Shown one piece after another: positions 25,904 to 34,025 of a stretch of DNA of 64,000 nucleotides. Positions within the stretch are counted from its first letter, which is position 1. The number at the start of each line of letters is the position of its first letter. Source of the stretch: DASUAO01 sp035763745 (lineage in GTDB: Bacteria; Actinomycetota; Acidimicrobiia; IMCC26256; PALSA-555); assembly GCA_035763745.1 (NCBI GenBank), contig DASUAO010000021.1, positions 62,001 through 126,000 of the forward strand. The letters are read 5' to 3'. Made by a program: the position numbers and the translations under genes. The notes beneath the pieces were generated by a model. It saw only the letters and a program-made list of their open reading frames with translations, did no database searches and was not told where the DNA came from.

Positions 25904-26922
25904 TGGCCCCCGACCCCGACGCGGTGGCCCTGGCGCGGACGATCCCGAAGGCCGAGCTGCACCTCCACATCGAGGGGACGCTCGAGCCGGAGCTGATGTT
26001 CGAGCTCGCGGCCCGCAACGGCGTCATCCTGCCCTACGAAGACGTGGACGCGGTCCGGCGTGCGTACGTCTTCGACGACCTCCAGTCGTTCCTCGACCTC
26101 TACTACGCGGGTTGCGACGTCCTCAGGACCGAGCAGGATTTCCACGACCTCACCCGCGCGTACCTCGGGCGTGCGGCCGCGGATCACGTCCGTCACGTCG
26201 AGATCTTCTTCGACCCCCAGACCCACACCGACCGAGAGGTCGCGTTCGCCACGGTCGTGCGGGGGATCGGCCGGGCGCTCACGGACGGGCAGCGTGACCT
26301 CGGGATCACCTGGCGCCTGATCTGCTGCTTCCTCCGCGACCAGAGCGCCGACGCCGCGATGGTGACGCTCGACCGGGCCCTCGAGCACCGCGACGTGATC
26401 TCCGGTGTCGGGCTGGACTCCGCCGAGCTCGGCAACCCGCCCGAGAAGTTCCACACGGTGTTCGAGCGGGCCCATGCCGAAGGGCTCCTGGCAGTCGCGC
26501 ACGCGGGTGAGGAGGGACCACCCGACTACATCCGTCAGGCCATCGATGTGCTCGGGGTGGCTCGGATCGACCACGGGGTGCGCTGTACGGAGGACGACCT
26601 GCTCGTCGAGCGACTGGTCGCCGAGCAGATCCCGCTCACCGTGTGCCCACTGTCCAACGTCAAGCTGCGGGTCTTCGACACGATCGCCGACCACAACCTG
26701 GCGGCCATGCTCCGGCGTGGGCTGCTCGTCACGGTCAACTCCGACGATCCCGCGTACTTCGGCGGCTACGTGGCCGACAATTTCGTCGCGGTCGTCGAGG
26801 CGCTCGGCCTCGGCGCCGGCGACGTGGTCCGCCTGGCGCGCAACTCCTTCCTGGCGTCGTTCCTCGACGACGCGGCCCGCGACCGCCACGTCGCCGAGGT
26901 CGAGGCGCACGTCGCGGACTGA
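25903..26922 (+). CDS. Adenosine/adenine deaminase family protein
   Basis: A 339-aa amidohydrolase that deaminates a purine with zinc. Ligands are His20 and His22 (ELHLHIEG), His200 and Glu203 (AHAGEEG), His224 (RIDHGVR) and Asp281-Asp282 (NSDDP); the intervals 3, 24 and 81 equal those of mouse adenosine deaminase. The HAGEEGPPDYI and DPAYFGGY segments look more like adenine deaminase (yeast Aah1 type) than adenosine deaminase, so adenine is the favoured substrate (inference). ATG 25903 overlaps the stop of the selenoprotein (TGATG), which forces an operon. Confidence 0.92.
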   Translation: MAPDPDAVALARTIPKAELHLHIEGTLEPELMFELAARNGVILPYEDVDAVRRAYVFDDLQSFLDLYYAGCDVLRTEQDFHDLTRAYLGRAAADHVRHVEIFFDPQTHTDREVAFATVVRGIGRALTDGQRDLGITWRLICCFLRDQSADAAMVTLDRALEHRDVISGVGLDSAELGNPPEKFHTVFERAHAEGLLAVAHAGEEGPPDYIRQAIDVLGVARIDHGVRCTEDDLLVERLVAEQIPLTVCPLSNVKLRVFDTIADHNLAAMLRRGLLVTVNSDDPAYFGGYVADNFVAVVEALGLGAGDVVRLARNSFLASFLDDAARDRHVAEVEAHVAD

Positions 26923-26926
26923 CCGC

Positions 26927-26932
26927 TACGCT
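26927..26932 (+). promoter_or_regulatory. Putative leaderless -10 box for the 67-aa gene
   Basis: TACGCT followed by 7 nt and ATG 26940. Confidence 0.45.
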
Positions 26933-26939
26933 CCGCGGG

Positions 26940-27143
26940 ATGGCGGCGCAGTACCAGGTCCACTATCCGAAGCGGAAGCGCCACGGCAGCTGGGCGCGGC
27001 GCGTCGTGCACGGGCTCGACCGCGCGCTCCTGGGCGTCGTGCTCGGCACCGCCGCGTTCACGATCGAGAAGATCGTCCTGCGTGCGACCCGTCGGTCGAA
27101 CGCGGCGGCCCGACCGGGTGGGGACTCGCCGGAGCGCTCCTAG
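26940..27143 (+). CDS. Small basic membrane-associated hypothetical protein
   Basis: A 67-aa protein: a strongly basic N-terminus (HYPKRKRHGSWARR) followed by one hydrophobic helix (ALLGVVLGTAAFTIEKIVL) and a polar tail. The leaderless promoter-like box directly before the ATG supports that it is a real gene. Its TAG is part of a CTAG shared with the convergent USP-UbiB gene. Function unknown. Confidence 0.6.
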   Translation: MAAQYQVHYPKRKRHGSWARRVVHGLDRALLGVVLGTAAFTIEKIVLRATRRSNAAARPGGDSPERS

Positions 27144-29191
27144 CGTCGGTACCCGCGGAAGATGTCGCCCACGAGGGTGAGGGTGAGCACGATCGCGACG
27201 CCGCCGAAGGTCGGGGCGACCCATCCCGACACGTTCGTCGAGTCGGCCGTGATCGCCGTCGCGACGAACGCCCCGGCACCCGCGAGCGACAACGACAGGC
27301 GTCGGCTCGCCCTCCGCAGGTTGGTCTCGAGGCCCTCGAGCCCCTTGAACTCGACCTGCAGGTTCGAGCCGGGTCGGGCTCCGACGAGCCGCTCGAACGC
27401 CTCGAACAGCCGCGCGGCCCGCGTGCGCAGCTTCTGGCCCTCGTAGAGCACCTGCTCGGGGTGGGTGACGCCCCGCAGCTTGTCGAAGGTCGCCCGGGCC
27501 AGGTAGCTCCCCGCCACCGCGAACGGGTCGACGTCGGGGTCGAGCTCCGCGGTGGCGTGCTGGATCTGCGCCAGCGCCTTCCCGGTGAGGATGAGCGTCG
27601 GTGGGAGCGGGACGTCGAAGCGCACCGCGATGGTCGTGATGTCCTGGAGCATCGGGCCCAGCTCGAGCTCGCGCAGCGGGAGGTGGCGGTACCGACTCAC
27701 GAGCTCGCCGATCGCGAGCTGGAACCCGGCGAGGTCGATGTCGGGGCTGCCCTCTTCGCCGCCGAGCATCAGGACGGTCTCGGACAGGAACGCCTGGTCC
27801 TCCTGCCAGAACGCGAGCAACAGGAGCACGAGGCCCTCCCGCAGCTCGGGGCCCACCTCGCCGACCATGCCGAAGTCGAGGAACCACACCTTGTCGTCGC
27901 ACCACTTCAGGTTCCCGGGGTGCGGGTCGGCGTGGAAGAACCCCTCGGTGAGGATCTGGCGGTAGTAGGACTCGATGAGCTGGCGTGCCGCCTCGCTGCG
28001 TTCCGGCCCCTCGGGAGCGTCGGAGATCGGGCCACCCCCGACCTCTTCCATGACGAGCAGACGGCTGGTGGAGAAGTCCGTGTAGACGGCGGGAACGTCG
28101 AGGCGCGGGTACGCGTCGAGCACCGCGCGCATCCGCTCCATGTTCGCCGCCTCCTGGCGGAAGTCGAGCTCGGCCTGCAGCGACTCCGACAGGTGCTTGA
28201 TCACCGCCGCCGGGTCGACGACCTGGCGCAGGCCCGGACGGGTCGCGCTCTTGCGGGCGAACACGCCGAGGAGCCCGAGGTCACGGGTGATCTCTTCGTG
28301 GGCACCCGGGCGCTGCACCTTGACGACGACCCGCTCGCCGGTGGCGAGCGTCGCCTTGTGCACCTGGGCGATCGAGCCGGTGGCGAGCGGCTCGTGGTCG
28401 ATGCTCTCGAAGACGTCGTCCCACGGGACGTGCAGCTCCTCCTCCATCACCTTGACGACCTCGGCCTCGGTGAGGGTGGGCACCTGGTCGCGTAGCGCGG
28501 CGAGCTCCTCGATGTACGCGGGCGGCACGAGGTCGGGCCGGGTCGAGAGCACCTGGCCGAGCTTGCAGAACGTGGGCCCGAGCTCCTCGAACGCCACCCG
28601 CAGGCGCTTGGCGCTCTCCCGCACGGCCTCGTCGCGGGGGCCGGACTTGCGCCGACTGAACAGCTCGGAAAGTCCCTGCTTCCCGATGACCCGGGCGATC
28701 TTCGCGGCGCGTCCGGTGAGCAGGAGCTCGTCGTCGTCGGGGACCTCGGGCTCGGCGACGACCGTCGTACGGCCGTCGAGCTCGGCCGTGTTCACGGTGA
28801 TGACCGTGCAGTGCGCGGCATGCGTGATGCGGTTCGGGATGTTGCTCAAGAGGAACTTCTTGTTGCCGCTCATGCCGGCGTTGCCGACCACGATCACGTC
28901 GGCGCCCGACTCGTGCGCGACGGCGACGACGGCCTCGGCCGGGCGGTCGTCGACGACCACCCTCCCCTTGCCGCTGGGACCGATCGCCTCCTGGGCGACC
29001 CGGGTGAGCTCGACCTGGGCGGCGGCCAGGGTCTCCGGGTCGAGCTCTCCGTTCCCGTCGTCGCCGGGCGCGGGGATGAGCACCTCGACCAGGAGCAGCT
29101 CGGCGGTGAAGCGCCGGGCGAGGTCGGCGGCCCAGGTGACGGCCCGTTGCGCCGTCGGCGACCCGTCCGTTGCGACCACGATCCGTTGCAC
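27140..29191 (-). CDS. Universal stress protein-ABC1/UbiB kinase fusion
   Basis: A 683-aa two-domain protein. Residues 1-140 form a UspA domain: RIVVATDGSPTAQRAV at the start and the ATP-binding GNAGMSGNKKFLLSNIPNRI pattern near the end. Residues about 170-620 form an ABC1/UbiB atypical kinase: the KxGQ motif in FCKLGQVLSTRPDLVP, the Ala-rich loop as GSIAQVHKA, the lysine strand VVVKVQRPG, the catalytic loop HADPHPGNL and the metal motif FLDFGMVG. Two C-terminal TM helices anchor it. UbiB proteins are ATPases tied to quinone biosynthesis or lipid handling. GTG 29191 has GGAGG 8 nt upstream. Confidence 0.93.
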   Translation of the reverse strand: MQRIVVATDGSPTAQRAVTWAADLARRFTAELLLVEVLIPAPGDDGNGELDPETLAAAQVELTRVAQEAIGPSGKGRVVVDDRPAEAVVAVAHESGADVIVVGNAGMSGNKKFLLSNIPNRITHAAHCTVITVNTAELDGRTTVVAEPEVPDDDELLLTGRAAKIARVIGKQGLSELFSRRKSGPRDEAVRESAKRLRVAFEELGPTFCKLGQVLSTRPDLVPPAYIEELAALRDQVPTLTEAEVVKVMEEELHVPWDDVFESIDHEPLATGSIAQVHKATLATGERVVVKVQRPGAHEEITRDLGLLGVFARKSATRPGLRQVVDPAAVIKHLSESLQAELDFRQEAANMERMRAVLDAYPRLDVPAVYTDFSTSRLLVMEEVGGGPISDAPEGPERSEAARQLIESYYRQILTEGFFHADPHPGNLKWCDDKVWFLDFGMVGEVGPELREGLVLLLLAFWQEDQAFLSETVLMLGGEEGSPDIDLAGFQLAIGELVSRYRHLPLRELELGPMLQDITTIAVRFDVPLPPTLILTGKALAQIQHATAELDPDVDPFAVAGSYLARATFDKLRGVTHPEQVLYEGQKLRTRAARLFEAFERLVGARPGSNLQVEFKGLEGLETNLRRASRRLSLSLAGAGAFVATAITADSTNVSGWVAPTFGGVAIVLTLTLVGDIFRGYRR

Positions 29192-29243
29192 TCGCCGGCC
29201 TCCGAGGGGTGGGTGCGATCGCCGCAGACAGTAGGCGAATGCG

Positions 29244-29249
29244 TAGCCT
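29244..29249 (+). promoter_or_regulatory. Putative -10 box upstream of the DipZ-like gene and its leader ORF
   Basis: TAGCCT followed by 6 nt and ATG 29256, the first codon of a 25-codon ORF that overlaps the DipZ-like start. Confidence 0.45.
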
Positions 29250-29255
29250 CCGGGG

Positions 29256-29333
29256 ATGCCGGCCCGCGGGTCGCTCCTCCACCCCTCGCGGGGCCATCCA
29301 GACCCCGCACCGGTTCCGAAGAGCCTCCGATGA
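29256..29333 (+). CDS. Possible 25-codon leader peptide of the DipZ-like gene
   Basis: ATG 29256 to TGA 29333 encodes a proline-rich 25-aa peptide (MPARGSLLHPSRGHPDPAP...). Its TGA overlaps the main ATG as ATGA at 29330-29333, and it starts 6 nt after a TAGCCT box. This arrangement fits a translated leader that delivers ribosomes to the next gene, which has no good ribosome-binding site of its own. It may instead be chance. Confidence 0.35.
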   Translation: MPARGSLLHPSRGHPDPAPVPKSLR

Positions 29334-30433
29334 CCGACGTGGATCGAACCGGCGCCGGCGCGCGCCCGGGGAGGCTGAAGTACGCGGTGCTCGCCCTCGC
29401 GCTGGTCGTCGCGGCGGCCGCGGGAGTCGTGGTCGCCAGCAGCTCCGACCCGAGCAGCGTGAGCGCTCCCGTCGACACCGAGAACCTCCCGGTCGGACCG
29501 CCCCCGCCGTCGATGGCGCTCGCCAAGGGGTGGATCAACAGTGAGCCGCTCACGACGGCTGACCTCCGGGACAAGGTCGTCGTCTACGACATCTGGACGT
29601 ACTCCTGCATCAACTGCATCCGCACGTTCCCGTACCTGCGCGCCTGGTACGAGCGCTATGCCGACGACGGGCTGGTCATCATCGGTGTCCACTCACCGGA
29701 GTTCGAGTTCGAGAAGGTCCACTCCAACGTCGAGGACGCGGTCGATCGAAACGCGATCGAGTACCCGGTCGCGCTCGACGACGACATGGACATCTGGAAC
29801 GCATTCGGCAACCGGTACTGGCCCGCGAAGTACATCGCCGATCGGAAGGGTCGGGTCCGGTACCTCCACTTCGGGGAGGGTGGGTACGAGGAGAGCGAGG
29901 CGGTCATCCGGACGCTCCTCGGCGTGAGGGCGGGCGAGCCGTTCGCCGCCGTCGACGACGCCAGCCCCGACCGGCCCCAGCTGGATCGTCCGGTCACCGC
30001 CGAGACGTACCTCGGAGTCCCGCGGGGCAGCACCGGCGCCCCGCTCGGGGCCTCTACGTCACCGGAGCCCGGCGACCTCGCGGCGGGTGACGCGCGCCTC
30101 GTCGGCGCGTGGACGTCCGGCAACGAAGAAGTGGAGAGCGACGAGGCCGGGGCCGCGATCGTGATGCGCTACCAGGCCGGTGAGGTGAACCTGGTGATGG
30201 CCGCGCCCGACGGTACGCCGATCGACGTGACCGTCGAGCTCGACGGGGAGCCTCTCCCGCCCGGGTTCCGCACGCCCCAGACCATGGTCGACGAGTCCGG
30301 GGCGACCTTCGTGCGGGTCACGGTGTCGGACCTGTACCGGCTCGTGCTCGCACCCGAGATCGGCGACCACACGCTGCGGCTCACCGCTCGCGCCCCCGGG
30401 CTCCAGGCGTTCGCGTTCACGTTCGGCGCCTGA
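29330..30433 (+). CDS. DipZ/TlpA-like membrane-anchored thioredoxin protein
   Basis: A 367-aa protein. One TM anchor or signal (YAVLALALVVAAAAGVVVA, about 16-34) puts the rest outside. The thioredoxin domain (about 60-200) has the redox motif C-I-N-C in WTYSCINCIRTFPYLRAWYERY, the same context as mycobacterial DipZ, and WPAKYIADRKGRVRYLHFGEG with the cis-proline region. A C-terminal beta-sandwich domain (about 250-367) resembles the carbohydrate-binding-like domain of DipZ. The following CcdA supplies electrons, so the pair is a split version of DipZ. Confidence 0.9.
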   Translation: MTDVDRTGAGARPGRLKYAVLALALVVAAAAGVVVASSSDPSSVSAPVDTENLPVGPPPPSMALAKGWINSEPLTTADLRDKVVVYDIWTYSCINCIRTFPYLRAWYERYADDGLVIIGVHSPEFEFEKVHSNVEDAVDRNAIEYPVALDDDMDIWNAFGNRYWPAKYIADRKGRVRYLHFGEGGYEESEAVIRTLLGVRAGEPFAAVDDASPDRPQLDRPVTAETYLGVPRGSTGAPLGASTSPEPGDLAAGDARLVGAWTSGNEEVESDEAGAAIVMRYQAGEVNLVMAAPDGTPIDVTVELDGEPLPPGFRTPQTMVDESGATFVRVTVSDLYRLVLAPEIGDHTLRLTARAPGLQAFAFTFGA

Positions 30434-30442
30434 GGCCCCGCG

Positions 30443-31147
30443 GTGGGCACCGATCTCATCGCGCTCTTCGGAGCCGGGGTCGCGTCGTTCCTCGCGCCCT
30501 GCATCGTTCCTCTGGTTCCCGCGTATCTCGGGATCATCGCCGGCGAGGCCGCCGACGCGAAGGACCCGGCTCGGGTCGTTCCAGCGACCTTCGTCTTCGT
30601 GCTGGGCTTCGCGGTGGTGTTCGCCGGGCTCGGCGCGTCGGCCGGGCTCGTGGGCCATTCCCTCTCCGACGTGCAGGACTGGATCCGCCGCATCGGCGGC
30701 GTCGTGGTGGCGATCATGGGCCTCGCGCTGCTCGGCGTGATCCGCGGTCCGCTCGCACGCGAGCGTCGTCTGATGCCGGTCGTGTCGCAGCGGGGTGGCC
30801 GGGCGCGGCCCTTCGTCGTGGGCGTGGCCTTCGGTGCCGCGTGGAGTCCGTGTGTCGGGCCGTTGCTGGCAGCCGCGCTCACCGTGGCCGCGCAGAGCGG
30901 TGAGGCGGGACGCGGCGCGCTGTTGCTGGCCGCCTACGCGTTCGGGATCGGCGTCCCGTTCCTGCTGGCCGCGCTCGGTCTCGCGTCGTTCCCCGGCATC
31001 GCCGAGTGGCTGCGCCGCGTCGGCCCGATCGTCGAGCGCGTGGCCGGGGTCGCTCTGGTGATCCTGGGTGTCCTGCTGACCACCGGCCTGTACACGCACC
31101 TCACCTCGTACCTCGCGCGCTTCACCCCGTCGGTCGGCGGTCTCTGA
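30443..31147 (+). CDS. ccdA: CcdA-type cytochrome c biogenesis/thiol transporter
   Basis: A 234-aa protein with six TM helices of the DsbD/CcdA transmembrane family. The conserved cysteines are in FLAPCIVPLVPAYLG and AAWSPCVGPLLAA, the pair that relays reducing power from cytosolic thioredoxin to the outside. GTG 30443 starts 9 nt after the DipZ-like stop. Likely partner and operon mate of that protein. DUF-type loops are normal length. Confidence 0.92.
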   Translation: MGTDLIALFGAGVASFLAPCIVPLVPAYLGIIAGEAADAKDPARVVPATFVFVLGFAVVFAGLGASAGLVGHSLSDVQDWIRRIGGVVVAIMGLALLGVIRGPLARERRLMPVVSQRGGRARPFVVGVAFGAAWSPCVGPLLAAALTVAAQSGEAGRGALLLAAYAFGIGVPFLLAALGLASFPGIAEWLRRVGPIVERVAGVALVILGVLLTTGLYTHLTSYLARFTPSVGGL

Positions 31148-31158
31148 CCGCGTCCATC

Positions 31159-32409
31159 TCAGGGGCAGCCACTCACCTCGACGTCGGCCTGGCCCACGGG
31201 TGCGATCGACCCCGGTGCGCCGCTGCCGTCGAAGCGCTGCGTGATCCACTGCACCATGTCGGGTGCCGACGGGCCGATGACCCCGGCATGGGACTGGCCG
31301 GGGTACACCCAGCGCTCGAGTGCCTGACCGATGCCGCAGAGGTGATCCTGGAGCAGCACCGACGACACGGTCGGGATCTGCTCGTCCTCGCCGCCGTGGA
31401 TGATGAGCAGCGGGACGTCGTTGGCGGTGTCGAACGACTGCGGGTCGTTCTGGGTCAGGAGCGCGCCCCACGCCGGGACCGTGAACGGGTCGGCGAGCAG
31501 GACGTCGTCGATCTGCACGTCGACCGTCTCGTCGCGGATGTGGCCAGAGCAACCACCCTCGAGCACGGGGAGCAGGTCGATGCCGTCCCGTGTGAGGACC
31601 TCGTCGAGGGGCGCGGCTTCGTCGCCGTACGCGGCGTTCAGTCCACCGGCGGCCATGAGCAGGTAGTGCTTGTACGGGCTGGTCTTGAGGAACGTGTAGA
31701 TCAGGTTGAACTGCGACGGCGGGGCGCCGGCCACCACGCCGTCGAGCGTGAGCTCGGGCGCGTAGTCGGCCGCGATGTTGTGGGCGAACATCGCCGTGTG
31801 CCCACCCTGCGAGTGGCCCCACACGACGTAGTCGGTGCTCGCGTGCGCGGCCTTCAGCTGCTGCGCGGCCCGCACGATGTCGATGGAGTCCCGCGCTGCG
31901 GCGAAGCCGGCGATGTACGGGTGCAGCCCGGGCGTGCCCTCGCCGCGGTAGTCGCTCGCCACGACGAGCCAGCCTTCATCGACGAGTCCGTTGGCGAGCT
32001 CGGACAGGTCGTCGGGGTCGGCCGACACCGCGCACTCGTCGGCCATCCCGTTGGTGCCATGGGCCCAGCTGACGACGGGGAACCCACCGTCGGGGGCCGG
32101 GCCGTCGGGTACGACGATCAGCCCCGTCACGGCGACCGGTGAGTCGTCCTCCAGCGAGGTGGACGCGTACATGACGCGGTAGACGGTGCCGTCGGAGTCC
32201 GGCGCCTCGACCTTCTGCGACTTCAGCAGCTCGCCGGGTTCGGCCTTCGCCAGCGACGACGGGACCGCGTAGAACGAGGGGAGCCCTTTGGGTGCGGGCG
32301 TCTTCTTCGTGGTGGTGCCGGCGCCGGTCGCCCCGGCGAACACGACGACGAGCGCGACCGCGAGCGTTCCGACCATCGACGTCCGGCGTGCGCTGTGCGT
32401 CCTCGGCAT
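31159..32409 (-). CDS. Secreted alpha/beta-hydrolase, secretory-lipase (LIP) type
   Basis: A 416-aa exported hydrolase. Signal peptide: RRTSMVGTLAVALVVVFAGATGAGT. Catalytic serine in VVWGHSQGGH, acid in IIHGGEDEQIPT and His in PGQSHAGVI. FPVVSWAHGTNG is the oxyanion region. Family members degrade triglycerides or esters. ATG 32409 has AGGG before it, and a TACGCT box lies about 38 nt upstream (minus strand, 32447-32452). It converges on ccdA. Confidence 0.9.
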   Translation of the reverse strand: MPRTHSARRTSMVGTLAVALVVVFAGATGAGTTTKKTPAPKGLPSFYAVPSSLAKAEPGELLKSQKVEAPDSDGTVYRVMYASTSLEDDSPVAVTGLIVVPDGPAPDGGFPVVSWAHGTNGMADECAVSADPDDLSELANGLVDEGWLVVASDYRGEGTPGLHPYIAGFAAARDSIDIVRAAQQLKAAHASTDYVVWGHSQGGHTAMFAHNIAADYAPELTLDGVVAGAPPSQFNLIYTFLKTSPYKHYLLMAAGGLNAAYGDEAAPLDEVLTRDGIDLLPVLEGGCSGHIRDETVDVQIDDVLLADPFTVPAWGALLTQNDPQSFDTANDVPLLIIHGGEDEQIPTVSSVLLQDHLCGIGQALERWVYPGQSHAGVIGPSAPDMVQWITQRFDGSGAPGSIAPVGQADVEVSGCP

Positions 32410-32494
32410 CCCTGTCCCGCCCGTGTCTCGAGTCTGTGACGGGGCCAGCGTAGGCCCAAGCCGGCTCAGGTCATCGACCGCGCGCCCTCGGTGC

Positions 32495-33601
32495 TCAGGG
32501 ACGGGCCGCACCGATCGGTGAGCCCCAGATGCCCTGGATCCGCACGACGGCGCCGGTGTAGGGCGCCGAGATGATCTTGCCGCCACCGATGTAGATGGCG
32601 ACGTGCTCGCTCCCACCGGGACCCCAGAAGATCAGGTCGCCGGGCTGGAGTGCGTGCATCGAGACCTTCGTCAGCCGTGAGTACTGCGCACCGGAGTAGT
32701 GGGGGAGCGAGACGCCGCCGGCGCGCCACGCGGCCATCGTGAGCCCCGAGCAGTCGTAGGCATTCGGACCCGAGGCGGCGTACACGTACGGCTTGCCGAG
32801 CTGCGCGTGCGCGAACGCGACGGCCGCTGCGGCTCCCGACGAGGGAGCGGGTGCCGAAGGCGGGGGAGGTGCCGGCGCGGGGCTGGTCGGCGCGGGGGTC
32901 GTGGGCGCCGGTGGGGCCGGTGCCGGTGTCCCCGGAGTGCCGATCGGCGGCGCGCCGGCTGCGGGGGTGCTGGGTCCAGCGGTGCCGGATCCGGCGGTGG
33001 CCGTCGGGTCGGTCAGCCGCTGGGTCACCTCGGGCGGGGCGGCTGCGAGCAGCGCCTGCTGGCGGGCTTCGGCCGCCACGAGCTCGTCGCGGGCGCGCAC
33101 GAGGTCGTCGCGCTCGTCCTGGGCCGCTTGGCGCGCGTCGTCGGCCCGCGCCTCCTGCTCGGCGACTGCGGCCTGCGACGCGACGAGGCTGGCCACGAGG
33201 CGACGGGTGGCGTCCGCAGCCGCGGCGCCGTAGCGGATGCGCCGGCGCGCGGTCGCGTTCTGACCGGTGACCTCGAGCGGGACGAGGTTCCCCTCCGACG
33301 CGTTGCGGTAGATGCCGGCCCCTTCGCGAGCGAGCCGCGCTCGGTCCTCGGCGATCTGCACCTTCAGCGCCTCGATCTGCGCGCGGGCGTCGGCCAGCTT
33401 CGCCTTCGCCTCACTGAGTCGGAGCTCCGCCCCCTTGAGTGCCTCGGCGAGCGCCACGGCCCGGTGCCCGTTCTGCTCGATCGCCCGGGCCGCGTCGGCG
33501 GCACCGGAGGTGTCGGGTGCCGCGCCGACGCCATTCGCGCCGAACGAGACGGTGGCCAGCACCGCGACGACGGCGAGCGAGGTGACGCGACGGACGAACA
33601 T
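32495..33601 (-). CDS. Secreted NlpC/P60 peptidoglycan hydrolase (RipA-like)
   Basis: A 368-aa exported protein: signal peptide (SLAVVAVLATVSFGANGVGA), two coiled-coil stretches (about 40-100 and 130-190) and a long Pro-Thr-Ala linker (about 205-250). The C-terminal NlpC/P60 domain has its catalytic cysteine in NAYDCSGLTMAAW and histidine in GSEHVAIYIGGG. The domain order matches mycobacterial RipA-type endopeptidases that cleave peptide stems during division. The coiled coil probably controls access to the active site. Confidence 0.93.
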   Translation of the reverse strand: MFVRRVTSLAVVAVLATVSFGANGVGAAPDTSGAADAARAIEQNGHRAVALAEALKGAELRLSEAKAKLADARAQIEALKVQIAEDRARLAREGAGIYRNASEGNLVPLEVTGQNATARRRIRYGAAAADATRRLVASLVASQAAVAEQEARADDARQAAQDERDDLVRARDELVAAEARQQALLAAAPPEVTQRLTDPTATAGSGTAGPSTPAAGAPPIGTPGTPAPAPPAPTTPAPTSPAPAPPPPSAPAPSSGAAAAVAFAHAQLGKPYVYAASGPNAYDCSGLTMAAWRAGGVSLPHYSGAQYSRLTKVSMHALQPGDLIFWGPGGSEHVAIYIGGGKIISAPYTGAVVRIQGIWGSPIGAARP

Positions 33602-33659
33602 CGTGCCGCGCGTATCGGCGGTCGCGGTCGCCCGGTTGAGGGTCGGACCGCGTCGGCGG

Positions 33660-33791
33660 TCAGTGGCGGAGCCGAGACGGGTAGCTGCTCGGGTACGGCT
33701 CCTCGGGCAGCTGCCAGATCAGGCCGCGACCCCACCAGCGGAGCCCTTCGAGCACCCGGTGACGCCGGTGCGCATGGATGCGGTGTCCCAT
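33660..33791 (-). CDS. Small basic hypothetical protein (43 aa)
   Basis: ATG 33791 to the stop at 33660. It is rich in His/Arg/Trp (HAHRRHRVLEGLRWWGRGLIW) and ends LPEEPYPSSYPSRLRH. The composition differs from random high-GC frames, and the frame is closed by a natural stop. No domain recognised. It lies between the NlpC gene and the minisatellite. Confidence 0.35.
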   Translation of the reverse strand: MGHRIHAHRRHRVLEGLRWWGRGLIWQLPEEPYPSSYPSRLRH

Positions 33792-33895
33792 GGTGTGCCT
33801 CCCAGCTCGTGCACCATCGGTCGCCCTGGGGATCGGCCCGTGGGGGCCGGGACGTGAGGGTGCCGGTCGGGCGGGAGCGGGCGATCGGGCGCGGC

Positions 33896-33980
33896 CGATC
33901 GGGGCAGGGCCGATCGGGGCAGGGGCGATCGGGGCAGGGCCGGTCGGGGCAGGGCCGGTCGGGGCAGGGGCGGTCGGGCA
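33896..33980. repeat. 15-bp tandem repeat (minisatellite)
   Basis: Five consecutive copies of C-G-R-T-C-GGGGCAGGG-S (33896-33910, 33911-33925, 33926-33940, 33941-33955, 33956-33970) and a partial sixth. The first three have GATC, the later two GGTC. It fills most of the 234-bp gap upstream of the HNH gene. In no frame does it extend a recognised protein. Confidence 0.85.
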
Positions 33981-34025
33981 GGTCGGGCGCGGTCGGCTGT
34001 CACACCCCCCGGGCAGAGTGTCCCC

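Noticed and set aside
33896..33980. CRISPR-like repeat
   Set aside because: The 15-bp units are contiguous with no spacers, and no cas genes are near.
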